The notes under the pieces: model-generated
The model's database searches: none
What the model was told of the DNA's origin: nothing
The model's input: the letters and a program-made list of their open reading frames with translations, nothing else
Assembly (NCBI GenBank): GCA_023853785.1
Contig: JAJIRX010000569.1
Span: 124,001 to 188,000, forward strand
Reading direction: 5' to 3'
Source: Psilocybe azurescens
Lineage: Eukaryota; Basidiomycota; Agaricomycetes; Agaricales; Agrocybaceae
DNA: 64,000 nt
Shown here: in pieces, positions 23,672 through 36,834 of the stretch
Numbering within the stretch: the first letter of the stretch is position 1
Layout: every line of letters begins with the position of its first letter
Made by a program: the position numbers and the translations under genes

Positions 23672-25080
23672 ATGGCCGTACATTTATACTTCAGGTTTCA
23701 AAAGTACCTTGTCATATTCGGTGGACTCTATCTTTCACTTATTCTACTCCTATCCGTGCCTTATATCCAGTCTCAGTAAATGGATTTCTCTATCATTTGA
23801 AGGTTCCGCACTCAATTCTGCAGTGCTTTATACCTGAACGCAGTTAAGTTGCCATTATTTGCCGACTTCGATACTCCTGAGAAGTATGGCTTAGCTCGTA
23901 CGTTTTCATCGTTTTCAGGCGAATCAATCTCTTTTAAAGTTGATTGCAGCAAATAGAACGCTTAATTGCAAGATAGAGACCCCGGATGGTGAATCCATTG
24001 GAGCGTGGTTTATTTTGTCAGACAGATACTACCAGTCTTTACCATCCATTCCATCTTCTGTTGCTGAGCATATCGCTCCTGCCCTCAAGCAACACCCCGT
24101 TATCCTGTTTTTACACGGCAACGCGGCTACTCGGGCCTTTAGCGCACGCGTACAACATTATCAAGCCTTCTCAACAAGACTGGGTGCTAATGTGCTGGCT
24201 ATTGATTACCGAGGATTTGCAGATAGCTCTGGCAAACCCTCGGAACTAGGACTCGTCACCGATGCAAAAGCTGCATTTCAATGGCTCGTTACTCAGGGAA
24301 AGAAACCTGAAGATATCTTGATTGTAGGCCATAGCTTGGGCACAGGCGTTTCAGGACAGCTTGGGGCCAGGCTATCAAAAGAAGGGATCAAATGTAAGGG
24401 TATCGTACTCTTATCGGTGAGTGCGCTGCCCATACTTGAAAAAGTTATTGACAGTAATTAACAATGGTTCAGCCTTTCTCGAGTATACAAGATGTACTTC
24501 AAACCTATAATATGTTTGGAATTGTACCTTTAATCAAACCTATTGCGGTAATTCCTGGGGCTGTCCGTAAGTCGCTATCTATCACCACCTTTTTGCCTAT
24601 CTCGAATCATAAACATATAGAAATTGTCAAGATGGCAGTAGTTCATCGATTTGACACACTTAAAGCGGTCCCGGTAAGCACACCCTTAAATGGCTGGCAG
24701 AATTATCTCAGTCTCCAATAGAATATCACATCTTCCGTTCTCATTGCTCATGCTGAAAATGACTGGGATATTCCTCACACACATTCTGATGTTCTTTTCC
24801 AAGCCTTTTGGAACCTCTCCTCCCGTCTGTAGATACGCCTAAAGATCCGCTTACAATGAGTCAAGAGGGCTGGGACGTTATCTTGAAACAAAGAGAAGCC
24901 AGGCTTGCCAAACGTAATAAAATCATGTCTAGCACAGCTATTGCAAACTTTGGCAGGATGGACCAATTTTTGGATGGGTCCAGGAAGGTCGTGCTAGTCA
25001 AAACCCTGGTCGGAGGGCACGATTACCTAGGAGTACAAGAAGGCCTTGTGGATATTATTGGGAAAAACTTTGGATTATAA
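23672..25080 (+). CDS. ABHD12-like alpha/beta hydrolase (membrane-anchored)
   Basis: This is a serine hydrolase of the ABHD12 group, whose relatives cleave monoacylglycerols and lysophospholipids at the ER. The start at 23672 gives MAVHLYFRFQKYLVIFGG, then a transmembrane helix (LYLSLILLLSVPYIQS). An intron (donor GTAAATGG, about 23776, acceptor CTGCAG) joins this to HALYLNAVKLPLFADFDTPE. The oxyanion region ILFLHGNAATR, the nucleophile elbow IVGHSLGTGVSGQ (Ser), the acid HAENDWDIP (Asp) and the histidine VGGHDYLGVQEGL are all present and in order. A frame break occurs at the T4 run 24806-24809. One more T would join FQAF to LEPLLPSVDTPKDPLTM. The last coding block is SRKVVLVKTLVGGHDYLG and the stop is at 25080. 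All catalytic residues are intact. Confidence 0.88.
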
Positions 25081-25256
25081 CAGTAATTACGAGGGTACAC
25101 ATGTACATATTTCAACGTACGGCCATTCATTGAATTTGAAGAGCTAGCTGCTATACGACTCTATAAAGTCACGTTATATGTCTAAAAGACGCGAAAACAC
25201 GTGAACGTCGTCATTGGTACTTTAACCGCCATGTAGGACTGCATTCCTTTTCACCG

Positions 25257-28200
25257 ATGGACAACAACGCCCCAGATCGCAAAATTCAACCACACCTGCC
25301 CCGTCTATCCTCCACTTCCTATGTATATCCTGTCAAATCTCTTCTGGAAGGCCGAATACACCCAGCAGTAGCAGAGTCTAGCTCTCCATTCACGCCCTTG
25401 AGCACGTCGCGCTCCTCCGATGCCATAGTAGATCTCCAAAATGAAACTCGAGATCGTCATGCCAGGCTTGGCGCCGAAAAATCAGCCATTTGGGCCAGAG
25501 ATGTTTACAACAGCTCTTTAAACCACCCTTTAACGGAACTTGAGGTTGTTATGGATGAACCTGAAGCTGATCAAGCTCTGTTCTTGAAAAAGGACAAGGA
25601 CAAGAGTAAGCGAATGAGATCAAACAGTACGTCAATTATACCACCTCTACCTCGCTCGATAGAAAAAGGGAAGGTGAAGGAATCTACTACATCGAATGTG
25701 GAACGAAAGAAAGCCCGCAAAAGCTCGAAGAACTACAGTTATTTCCCCGCAGAAGACAACCCCTACTTCCCGCGTACATTTTCCAGCCTGAGAAATGTTC
25801 CTTTCAACAGCGACAGTATCTCTTATGCTTCTTCATTCGCTAACCTGGAGCCTTCTATGATCTCCACAGATCACATCCTTGGTCATCGAATAGACAATCC
25901 AGATTATAACCCCAATCCTGTGGTGATACCTACAAAGTTAATTTCGGCGTCTGAAATCTATCTTTCGCTCGAGTCGGGAAACTCTTCGACAATGAAGGAA
26001 ACGTCTATACAGGGAAAAGGATCCAACACAGAGGATACTCCGCCGCACGAGCAAGATCGAACCTTCAATGAGCAAGACTGCACGCAATCCAATCTATCGG
26101 CAGCTATACCATCTCATGACCTTTACCACTACGACCCACTGGAAACGCCAGTATCTTTATACCCGAGTCAAATTCGTACAGAAAGGGAAGTGAAAGAAAA
26201 ACCAAAAATCCTGCCATTCAATCCTTCTCAGTATGGTCTTGTACATCTACCTCCTCTTCCGCCGTCGGGCTCCAACAGTGAAAGAGCTTCGTTTTCGTCC
26301 TCGCCTGCAAAGTTCGGCGGCCGAGGATTGGACGTTGGGAATGTGAACAGACTCCTGCGAGGCTCTGGGCGATCTATTGCTGGCTCAGGCAACACCCGGT
26401 CGCAGGACAGCGGAGAGCCACCTGATACCGTGGATTCCGGAAATCTTTCGAGTGGCCAGTCTCTACAAGAAACCTCAGATATTCAATCCAATGGTGGAAC
26501 CAGAAGTAGTATGCATTCGGAAGATCCTCATGTCTCTTTCAGATTTCAAAGTATGCAAGACGAACATGGGAACTATATAGTAGTAGGCCGAGAAGGGAAG
26601 AATGAATCGATGCGAAGATGAGGTATAATTGCACTTTCCCCGTTATGTAGTGTTGCTTATCTTTTTTAGCCTATCCATACTCCGGGCGCCGTGCAAGCTT
26701 TTGGAGTCCTCATAGCTATAGACGACGTGGAAGATACGCTTATTGTTTGTCAGGTTTCAGAGGTACGCCGTTTATTTCTATCTTCCAGTTAGCCGGCACT
26801 CAGAGTTATATAATAATGTTCAATTGCAGAATTCCACCGAACTACTTGGTCTACCGCCTAAATATCTGTTTGGTCTCGAATGCTTCACTGATACCCTGCC
26901 GGAAGCTCAAGCAGGTATACTTTGGGACAATGTAGACTTCCTCAACGATCCAAGTCTGCGTTCTGAAGATGATGAAAGTAGTCCTCATGTTTTCCAACTC
27001 AGCGGTTGGGGGCTCCAGGATCTGCACTTTCGCACGAACCTGATGCCGAGGATGGAAAGAGGTTATGGACCTGTTGGTGTGCTATTCATCGCAGCCAAGG
27101 GACTAAAAGCACAGATGGAAGTCCCGGTTTGATCGTGATAGAGTTCGAGCTCGAGAAAGATATTCTGAACCCACTCTATCCTCCCGTCATAATCGCTTCA
27201 ACTCAACCTTCTGGCACTACATCTCCACAGCCTAGCTCAGAAAGCATTCGGGATGAACAAGTTTCTCCAGATCCGGAATCCGACCAATCTACTGCAGGAA
27301 AATCGTTCAAACTGGCTGCTGGTAGTACACCTTCGTTAGTATCTACTTACGCTGATCCAGGACGGGACCCAACTTTGCCCCGATCGCTGTATGGCTTGCA
27401 AGGCGACGAGGAGTGGACGCCGAGCGCAGAAGACATTGTCATGAGCACAACAAGCCAGTCCAGACCGCTACCTGCGCTAGAGCGGCTTCGTCGAATGACA
27501 CGTAATGCCGTGTTGTTTGGCAACTCTGTTCAGGATAACTCTCCGAAAAGAAGACGTGGAACTAAATTTCGAGGCGGATCGTCTGTAGGCGTTATGGACG
27601 TCTTCGCCGTCATGTCTCAAATCAATGAACAGCTCGGAGCCGCGCCCGATCTGAGCAGCTTTTTAAATGTCGTGGTTGGAGTTATCAAGGATCTGACGCA
27701 ATTCCATCGGGTGATGATTTACCAATTTGACGAAGTATGGAATGGCCAGGTCGTCGCGGAGCTGGTAGATTGGACTCAGTCCCATGATCTTTTTCGTGGC
27801 TTGCACTTTCCGGCAGGTGACATTCCAGCGCAGGTGTGTTCTTTTTGCTTGTCTCATTTCAAGCTTGACTGTGAATACTAGGCTCGCCAATTATATGCAT
27901 TAAGTAAAAATTTCAGTGGTGGCCCAAAAGCTATATTTCAAGTGTAATTCATACCTGCTATCGTAGACAAGGTCCGCCTGCTGTACGACTGTGGACAACA
28001 TACGGCAAGGATTGTTGCTCGCAACAAAGATGACATAGATAGACCTCTTGTGAGCGTTATACTGCTATTTTGGAATAGCTTGCTCAGTTCCGTGTAGGAT
28101 ATGACGCATTGCTACTTACGGGCGATGAGCCCAATCCACATAACTTGTAAGTTCCTCAACAGTTTACCCTTTCCTCTGTGTCTCATCGTCACCGACAAAG

Positions 28201-31200
28201 ATCTACAAAATATGGGCGTCCGCGCGTCTATGTCAATAGTGAGTGGTGCACGTGTAGCATCACTGCCGTCCACTCATCCTTGCTATTAGTCCCTCATGGC
28301 GTTTGGGCAGTTGTGGGGTCTGGTAACATGCCATTCATATGGACCTTCTGTGGAATGCGAGTATCTTTCCCTGTTCGTCAAATGCTTCGTCTTCTCAGCC
28401 AGTCAATCTCAAAAATATTGAACGGTTGAGCTATGCACAACGTCTTCACACCCGAAAACTTGTTGGTCTGATCCAGATATTTTAAGTTACTGCGGCTTAT
28501 TTTCCTCTGCTTGTTTCCCAGATCAACACAAACGCATCCCCTAATCACCCGGTTGGCACTTAGTTACATTCGACGATTGTTGCAGGTACTAAACACCTCT
28601 GCAGACCGGATACATTGTTAGCAATGCAGATGATCTTCTGGCTCTATTTGACGCAGACTTTGGTATCTTGGTAATTGGCGAGGGCGCCAAACTTCTGGGG
28701 CCTAATCAACATGGACAAGAAATATTGATTATGGCAGAGTATTTGCGTTTGAAGCAATTCGAGTAAGCCTGCTGAGAACTTACCCGGACGTTGACCGATT
28801 TTCTTTCCTTTATTAGGACCATTCAAGCCTCTCAAGCCGTTGTCGCCGATTTTCCAGATCTAAAACTGACAACAGGTACGTATCGAGCTTCTATTCGAAT
28901 GTCGGCTGTTTATTCAGCCGGTGAGGCATCTAGGATTTGAGGTTATTGCGGGCCTCTTATATGTACCTCTTTCTAGTGGCGGTAAAGATTTTATAGCCCT
29001 TTTACGAAAGGGTCAACCTCGACAGGTTCACTGGGCTGGAAAGCCTTACAAGGACGGTAAAGGCGAACGTGCCTCCTTGGAGCCAAGAAAATCGTTCAAG
29101 ATATGGTCCGAAACCATTGCTGGCAGAAGTAAAAGGTGGACCGATGACCAACTGGACACAGCGGGCGTACTGGCTCTGGTGTATGGAAAGGTGGGTGATT
29201 CTTCTTCTGACAGCAATTTACTAGATGCAAACATTAACATTGCCAGTTCATTGAAGTCTGGCGCGAAAAGGAGAATGCAGTAAATAGGACAAAGCTCACA
29301 GACTTGCTACTCTCCAATGCAAGCCATGAAGGTTGATTTTGGTTTAGTTTCCCTTCGCTTTAATCCGCTAATTTGACATTCCAGTTCGAACACCACTCAA
29401 CCATATTATCAAGTAAAGACTCCATTAACGAGAGAAGATCATCGTTCTTACCATTCTGTACAGTTACCTAGAGATGGCAATGAACGGCCCCTTGGACAAA
29501 GAGACACAAGACAATCTAAAGAAATCTCATGCGGCCTCTAAAGTGGGTTTGTCTCTTGGACATAGTCTGTGCCCTCTGACCACATATTGATAGAGCCTGT
29601 TATTTACCATCAATGATCTGCTTGTATGTATTTTAAAATCGGTGCTATATGTTCTTGCTTACCTTACCTCACAGGATTTAACCAGACTTGAAAGCGGTAA
29701 CGAGACTTCTTTCAATGAAACTTTCGACCTACGGAGCGCCATCCAAGAGGCCACGTATATATATAGAAAGGAAGCTGAACGTCGTAATATCCATTTCATT
29801 CTTGATCTCGCGGAAAGCCCAATAATGGTCATTGGCGACGTCAAGAAAATACGTACTGTGGTGCAAAACCTAACTGCTAACGCGCGTATGTAATCTCTGC
29901 CATGAAATCTGCTGCTTGCCTTTTCTCATATTATAAAATAAATCGGATACAGTCAAATTCACAACCGAGGGCTCCATCACTGTTTCTTGCAAAACTTTCG
30001 GCGAGCCTGAAGGGCTAAGAAACTTTGATCAAACTGCGGTTGAAATCCTCGTTGCAGACACTGGATGTGGTATTGCAGCAACAAGATTAGAAAGCATTTT
30101 CCGAGAGTTTGAGCACGTTGAATCTTCAGAACCAAGGGCAAACAGTGATGCTGGTGTCGGTGAGTTAATTGCCAAAGCGTATATTCAAGCCGACTTATCA
30201 CCACTAATTAAAGGGCTCGGTCTGGCTGTCGTGGCCAGGATTGTTGAACAATTAGGTGGACAACTTCGTGTTGACTCTGAGGCCGGAAAGGGAAGTCGAT
30301 TTTCCTTCCTCATTCCACTGACTCTGCCAATGGGAGGGCAATCGATCACGTCCTCGAAATCAGAAGGAACATCTCGATCATCCAACTCTATGAGGATTTC
30401 ACCTGGAGGTTCACGTTCTGCCAGCCTATTCTCCGAATCAGCAGGTCGTGATATCGATATCATGGTCAACGCCCTCGGTTCTAATTACATGGAATCGCCT
30501 AGAGGTACATCACTCAACCTGCTTGATGAGCGGGAAACTACCGATGGACGTCCTCAAAGACCTGGTTTGGGAAATCGACGGAGTTCATCCCAGGTCATCT
30601 ACACTATCACAAACCCCTATTCTTCGTCGCGATTGCCACAGGTGGAATCTATTGAAAGAGAGCGTCGATCTGGGGATGTAGTGCCGCCAACGACAAGCCG
30701 CATTGTTCCGCAAGGTTCAAGCACGACGACAGTGCCTGTGCCATCACCTTCCGACCATCGTCTTGATCTTCATGTTAAATTAAAAGTACTAATTGTTGAG
30801 GTAAGTCGTCGTTATTCGCCCTCATTATCTTGCCTTGGACTTGTTCTCACTTTCGGTGCAGGATAACGACATAAATCGCGTTATATTAGCAAAGAGGCTT
30901 TCGCTAAACGGGCATATAGTCGTCAATTCTACTGATGGCCAAGAAGGCTTGGATAAAGTTGTCTCTGACCCGACTTTCGACCTCGTCCTCATGGACATCC
31001 AGTATGTTATGATTGCAAAATTCTGCTAGTTGTATGCTGATCATGTCTATTATTCAGAATGCCAATTATGAATGGATTTGAATCCACAAAATGTATACGA
31101 AAGTTTGAACAGGAAACGGGGCTTACCCAGACGACTCGATGTCAGTCGCAGATCCTCAACGGACGGATACCAATATTCGCTGTCTCTGCTTCTCTGCTTG

Positions 31201-31385
31201 AGCAACAACGCGACGAACTTTCTGAATATGGGATGGACGGCTGGATTCTGAAGCCAATCGATTTCTCCAGACTTAATGATATCCTGAAAGGAGTCACTGA
31301 TCCGAATCAACGATATAAAGACGTCTATAGACCAGGCTGTAGCTGGGAAGCCGGCGGTTGGCTGAAACAGCGCCTTCAATTCTAG
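25257..31385 (+). CDS. Fungal phytochrome hybrid histidine kinase
   Basis: A red/far-red photoreceptor kinase. From ATG 25257 a long disordered N-terminus (about 450 residues, rich in Ser and Pro) precedes the photosensory core. The PAS part carries RCEDEPIHTPGAVQAFG, whose Cys is at the usual bilin attachment site of fungal and bacterial phytochromes. The GAF part has FHRVMIYQFDEVWNGQVVAE and the PHY part GLLYVPLSSGGKDFIALLRK. The output module has the H-box SNASHEVRTPLN, the N-box VVQNLTANAVKFT, the G1 box VADTGCGIA and the G2 region GVGLGLAVVARIVEQLGG. A C-terminal receiver domain has VEDNDINRVILAKRL and the phospho-acceptor in LVLMDIQMPIMNGF, with KPIDF near the end. Introns are numerous. 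Two frame breaks are needed: near 26594-26612 just before RCEDE, and at the G5 run 27008-27012 (joining SGWG to APGSALSHEPD). It is convergent with the GT61 gene. Confidence 0.93.
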
Positions 31386-31894
31386 TTTTAAGGAAGATCA
31401 AGCCCTGCCAAGAGGTGTGTCATCGCGGTATTGCAGTGGGACGTTATTATTCTTGTGGACATATCTAAGCTCGAACATTTTTCTGCACTACGACATTAAC
31501 TTCTTTTGCAGTACAGCATAGTATATCAAGACCGCATTTTCTGTATATGTATCGATAGATTTACCATCCACCGACGTAGTCATTGAACTATTCCATAGGC
31601 ACGATGGATTCATCGCGCATCACCCTATACTTACCTTATTTATTTATACAAATGTCAACTTGTCGTAAGCCAAATTCCATGGAAAGAAACATTTTAAATA
31701 CATCCCAACTCTGCCTGTTCGGCTGGGTAACATATCAATCTAAAATTATGAGGTAAAGTACTTTCACTACCTATTGTGCAAGTGCCTGAATGACAAAGGC
31801 ATAAATATTATAAGGAGCGTATAGTTGGGGAAGTGTCCCATCCTGGGGTTGTGTATAAACGCGGATGCGTGCGGTGTTCGATAGTGTTGACATG
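31386..31894. terminator. Convergent 3' intergenic region
   Basis: About 509 bp separate the phytochrome stop from the GT61 stop on the opposite strand. The sequence is AT-rich with several AATAAA-like or TATATG stretches and no reading frame of note. It should hold both 3' ends. Confidence 0.4.
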
Positions 31895-33693
31895 TTAGTC
31901 GTCCACTTCTTCATTTAAGGATAACCGCTCGAGGCATAAACGCGCGACGACTTCGCCATTAATTGGTATAGCGTTGCCTTGGAATCCATCGACGTATTTG
32001 GGCGTAGGTAGGCCGGGGCTTGTAAAGTAGCTTCAGAGGATATATGTTAGATAGGACATGACAGATAGATAGGAATGGGAATACGAACTTCGAGTCCCAG
32101 AATCCATAATGCACCATACCCAGAGCACGAGTCGTGTATTCGTAATCGTGTGCGAAACCTTCAGGGAAAAAGAATTCCATGACTGTTGCACGTGGGCTGG
32201 GTTTCATCCAGACTAGAGAGGTTAGACCATTTCCATGAACACCCATCATGATCTAGGGAGATATTCAGTCGATTTTGTACTAAATTGCCCCTAGAGAGGA
32301 AAAAAAAAACATACCGTTGTACGAGCAGCAAGCTGAATTTGTTCCAAACGAGACATATTCTCCGCTTCCACAACATTCACCTCGTAGCCGTATGTATCGC
32401 GAAGCTTGTAAAGTTCACTGACAAGCTTGTCGTGATGCTCAGGGATCAACATACGTCGACCCCACTTCTGTCGCGAGATGTAAGTGATGACCGGGGTGCT
32501 TGTTGTACCGCCGCCAATTTCAGGATCCAGACCTGCAAACCCGATAACATTGTTCCTGATAGGTTGCCACCAACTCATACTCCCAGGCAGAGCAAATGCA
32601 GCGGCAGCAGTGCGCTGATATCGTTGATAATTATACGCCAGCATTGCAGCAGAACGGTCGGCAACTAGCACGCGTTCGAAAACGAAAGCTTTACCCAGCT
32701 CTGCCCGATCGCGCCAGTCATCTATAAACTCCATTGTCACTGACGGGAAGGAAGCGCGGACTACCCATTGATTCATGGAGGCGTAATCACGCCAATGGAA
32801 ATTGTCAAGGCGGTTGAAGAGAATTCGCCGGGCGGGAGGTAGTGCGGTCTTTCCTTCTGCAGTGATAGTGGGGTCAAGGGATGAATATGCACGCCAGAAG
32901 CCAAACCATAGCTCGGCTGACCAATGGTAATAATGGGTGATGCTAGAAAGTAGAAAGGTCAAGAGAGATCGAACCTCCACATCCATACGAACTTACAATT
33001 GGGAGGATCGTTCACAAGTAACTGAAGGTGTCGAAAATAAGCACGTAAAATAGAATTAATAGACAACGGGATACGCACTGTGACGCCGTCTATGATCTGC
33101 GCACTCATACCAAACATCCCTTTAGCCTCTTTAGTGCTGATGATCTGGATGTTCTCTTCGGTTGGCAGTCGCGATAGCTCAGCTTCTAGACCTGGTTCGA
33201 TGAAGATACCCTTAGAGTAGATGAATTGAATGTCGGGAACCGTCACTGGTCTGTCTGAGACTATATAAACGGTGCCATTGAGAATGTATAGTTTGTCGAT
33301 GAGTGTCCAACCTAGAGAAAGAAATGGAATGAGATAAGACACGTAGTATACTGTATACATGAAATTACCAGGGACATGGGAGACTATCAAAGATTCTGGA
33401 GGTGTCGATGCGCCCCAAGAGAGCCTTGGCTCTGCTGTTGTTTTCTGTTCATGGGATTCGAAGTGAGAGCCTGGTTTGGCTGAGGTTTCTTCAGGGCGGT
33501 TGACAAGGACGGTATCGATGGTTGACAGGGAGCTTGAACTGGAGAGAAACACAAAGACAGCGAGTAGGGCGACGACGATGAATATCTCCCGACGAGTGGG
33601 TGGTGCGATAGCCATGGTGGTCGTGGACGGAGAACAACAGGCGTATTTGACAAAAGCCCGACCAGCGCCAAGACCTTCCTCTTTCAAATCCAT
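31895..33693 (-). CDS. GT61/DUF563-like glycosyltransferase, type II membrane protein
   Basis: The product resembles fungal GT61 (DUF563) glycosyltransferases, a group that includes EOGT and plant xylosyltransferases and works in the secretory pathway. A transmembrane signal anchor (REIFIVVALLAVFVFL) sits close to the N-terminus, after an optional extra 26 residues. ATG 33615 (MAIAPPTRRE) is a shorter alternative start. The lumenal part has HVPGNFMYTVYYVS, GMFGMSAQIIDGVTVRIPLS, HYYHWSAELWFGFWRAY, PVITYISRQKWGRR and the DUF563 signature GVHGNGLTSLVWMKP, followed by VMEFFFPEGF and a last exon with PINGEVVARLCLERL. The stop is at 31895. No frame break was found. The gene lies tail to head behind CWF19 with only 62 bp between the CWF19 stop and the longer start. 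The donor sugar and acceptor are unknown. Confidence 0.8.
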
Positions 33694-33755
33694 TCGCTAT
33701 TTTTAGGGTCACTGCACTTTTAATTGAAAGGCTACAATACAGATCCCGTACTACA

Positions 33756-36674
33756 TTAGAGCATTCCAGTCCAATCAAATTTCGAGTATTTTTTCTTAAA
33801 TTCTGCTACCCGCTCATTGTTCCGCCGCAAATCTATTCGCCTGGGCCGACGCCACCGCCTTGCTTCCAGCTCAAGCACGTTTCCGATGATTTCTCCCGCA
33901 AAGTACCTGAGATGCGCGTCAGTAATCATCATTTTACAACAGGTAGTAACACTCACCACGGGAATTCTCCACCACCTTTCTCACCCTGCTCCAGGCCATC
34001 TTCATCCTGAGCATCTGCTGCCCCTTCGATTACGTGTCCATAACCTTTCTCACCTTTATGGTCGAATTGCACCATAAAGTAAGGAAGGTTTGGAACCAGT
34101 GCTCGCCTAAATCCCCCGGCCTTGCACTAAAGTCGATCAACTTTTTGTGTTGTGACCATTCTGCCTCCGAGGCGAGAATCGATTCCTATAGTATTTTGTC
34201 AGCATTTACTTCAAGCAATAAAAGAAGAAAAAAATACCCTGAAATAGCCTGGTAGCAGGTCGAATTGCTCCCAAGGTACAGGCACACATTCAATATACGT
34301 ATGCTTTTGCTTTTTCAAGGATAGCACCGTTTCGAAGAAGGCGACGCCCTTATCTTCTTCAGCGTACATACGCATAAGGCATTTCATGAAATTCTATAGT
34401 CACCGTTTAATCAGGTGTCTGAAACAAAAATATACACTCACCCGCGTCTCATCCCAGACGTCGTCATCACCTTCCAACATATTTAAATGGTGCTGGATAG
34501 GCACTATTAGGCAGTGGCCATCGACAAGCTCATCCGTTAAAGTACACGACAAATATACACGGGTACCCGTTGCGACGATGGGAGCCTTTGGAAGAGAATC
34601 ATCTTCCCCATAACAAAAGTTGCAAGATGCCAATGCTTTTTGTGTTCGTTTATAATCTCGACAAATACATGAGAATAAGGATATTCTCAAGGATGAAAAA
34701 GCTAGCCGTACCGTTGATAGCGAATTGACGCTTCATTCCGTCAGATCGCATCTTCTGTCGACCTAGTTTCTCTGCATTGTCGTCGATATAATCAAGGTCA
34801 TTCTATGTGGCGTAATTAGTATTGAGGAGATACTGGCAATCGTAAACCTAATGTTTACTTCAAATTTCCCATCTCCCATGACAGCGCGCGCGTATTGTGC
34901 GTCTAAGTCTTTCTGGTCTGACATACCCGCACCCATTCGCTCTTGCCGAAGCATTTCTCCCAAAGTCATGGTGTCGTCGTCGCGATTGATACGAAGGACT
35001 TCCCCGGTCTTTCGGTCATGAGTTTCGAACTATGTGTTCTGGCATAAGTTTAGCAATCCAAAAACAAAGGTGTTATGAAGCCCACATTTTCTTTTTTTCT
35101 TTCGATTTCCGGGGGTCATTTTGTCATCCTCTTTGCCGTGACCAACATCGTACATTCTGCCTCGCGCGTCAAGAGTAGGTAGGACCTCCACTTTTTCCTT
35201 ACGCCGCCTTCGTCCGTTCCTTGCGCTTTCCGTGCCTCAATTTCATATTCCTGCTCCAGTCTGGAAGCATCGGGAGAGTCCATGAGCTTAGCGCGTATAA
35301 CTTTTGCTTGTAGTTTATTGAGCGAAGATGGTGACAACGCCCTCGATCTTGACCCAGATGCCATTGGTGGTGGTGTCATAACGGTTGGAATGGGTGTGTG
35401 AGATTGAGCCAGTGGGGAATTGGCTTGCGACGGCAGCCTTAATGAGTCAAGACGTCGGTTTGTAGGAGGATGAGCTATATCAGAGGGAGGGGAGGGCGTG
35501 GAAGGAGCGCCATCGAGCATACCACCCGGGCGACGAAACGAGAGCTTCGACTGGAACCGCCGCTGTCACCCACGTCTGAAAACATTAACCTCTTTTCACC
35601 ATCCTTGCTGAAATGGGCTGGCCGTTCTGATGTTCGGCCGCGATCATTAGTGCGTTTGCCTTCACGCTCATCCAAAATGCGCCTCTCTTGTTTGGCTTCC
35701 TCGAATGCCTCCAGGGTCCCGAACCGTTCAATGCCGAGTTGTTCTACTGGAACACCGTCCTCTTCCGCATTCTCGTATACTCGACGGAGACGCATCATCC
35801 GCCATTGAGAGCCTGGGCCTCCTGGAGTGAAGGAGGGTGCAGGAGGAGGAGGTTCATCGAAATCGATTGGTCGACCTTCCTTGATATCTTGGTTGAGTTC
35901 TCTGTAACTGACTTTGAGCTATAAGATAAATGAGCCAAGTTAGAAATTGACAGAAATGATATTAGTGTACTTTGTCTGGGTCAAGCCTATCAGGTCTAGG
36001 TGGCTTCTTCCTCGCCGTACCCAGACTTGAAAAGAAGTCTACCCCACCACTAGCAGTCCGTGGGTTTCCAGAAAGCTCGCCGTAACCGTCGTCAAGAAAT
36101 TCCTCCCCTATTTCCATTGGATAATATTGCTTTGAGCGAGTATCTACTGGCATAACAGGCGTCGAAGGCTCAGCCATCATCCAATCGTCGCGCTTAAGCG
36201 CAGACTCCGTCTTCGTGGAATGAGGAAGCGAAGCTGACGAGCTAGCAGCTTCTGCTGATGAGATTAGCTTGAGGCTTTCGGCAGTAGGAATATCGGATGC
36301 AAGAATCTACGACGGAACTCAAGTGTCAATTAGAACAGGATCAGCCAGTTTGTTTCACGACTTACGCGCTCCCCTCCCAATGCAATGTCCTTCTCTACCC
36401 ACAGATGGTCATCGCTGGGATTGTCATCAACAATTTCCATTTTACTTTCCCCGTCCTTATCTCTCCTCTTCTCCTCTTCCCTTTCCCTATGCCTATGTTT
36501 GTGTTTTCGATGACTGCCGTCTTCTTCAGCATCATCTTCGTGTTTCCGGCGTTTTTTATGTTTCCTATCTGGATCGTCTCTGTGCCTCTTGTGCTTGTCG
36601 TGTTTTTCCTCCTTCGACTTATGCTTGCTTGAGTGTTTCTTGGTGGATAACTCGTCACCCATCTCAGAAATCAA
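33756..36674 (-). CDS. CWF19: CWF19-like spliceosome-associated protein
   Basis: Cwf19 is a late spliceosome component that helps intron-lariat release, related to the Drn1 branch. From the start at 36674 (or 36662, MGDELSTKKHSSKHKSKEEK) the N-terminus is strongly charged and Lys/His/Arg-rich. A long linker follows, with SKQYYPMEIGEEFLDDGYG and SLGTARKKPPRPDRLDPDK. The C-terminal half holds the CwfJ 1 domain (NFCYGEDDSLPKAP, GTRVYLSC, DGHCLIVPIQHHLNMLEGDD) and the CwfJ 2 domain (FRRALVPNLPYFMVQFDH, FAGEIIGNVLELE). The HCLIVPIQHH string is the HIT-like motif. Stop at 33756 after SKFDWTGML. Two frame breaks: the T5 run at 35192-35196 (one more base joins RKK to VEVLPTLDARG) and the A3 run at 35536-35538 (one more base gives FRRPGGMLDGAP). 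It shares a short divergent upstream region with EFL1. Confidence 0.88.
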
Positions 36675-36834
36675 GGGAAATAGAAAGGTTCGGTCCAGAA
36701 GCCGTTTGCGCTTGGCCGTCGCGTTTATGCACGTGACGAGTATGACTCTACCTAATTTGGCGGAAGCGAGCTTTGAAGTTTGAAGTCCAAGTTAACAAAT
36801 TTACGCGCAATCTTATCAGTTCCTAACGACCGAG
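36675..36834. promoter_or_regulatory. Compact divergent promoter CWF19/EFL1
   Basis: Only about 160 bp separate two divergent start codons, one for a splicing factor and one for a ribosome-biogenesis GTPase. Any promoter must be shared or overlapping. Confidence 0.55.

Noticed and set aside
36395..36658. A second gene overlapping the N-terminus of CWF19
   Set aside because: Arg/Lys-rich shadow frames of a low-complexity exon; no independent evidence.
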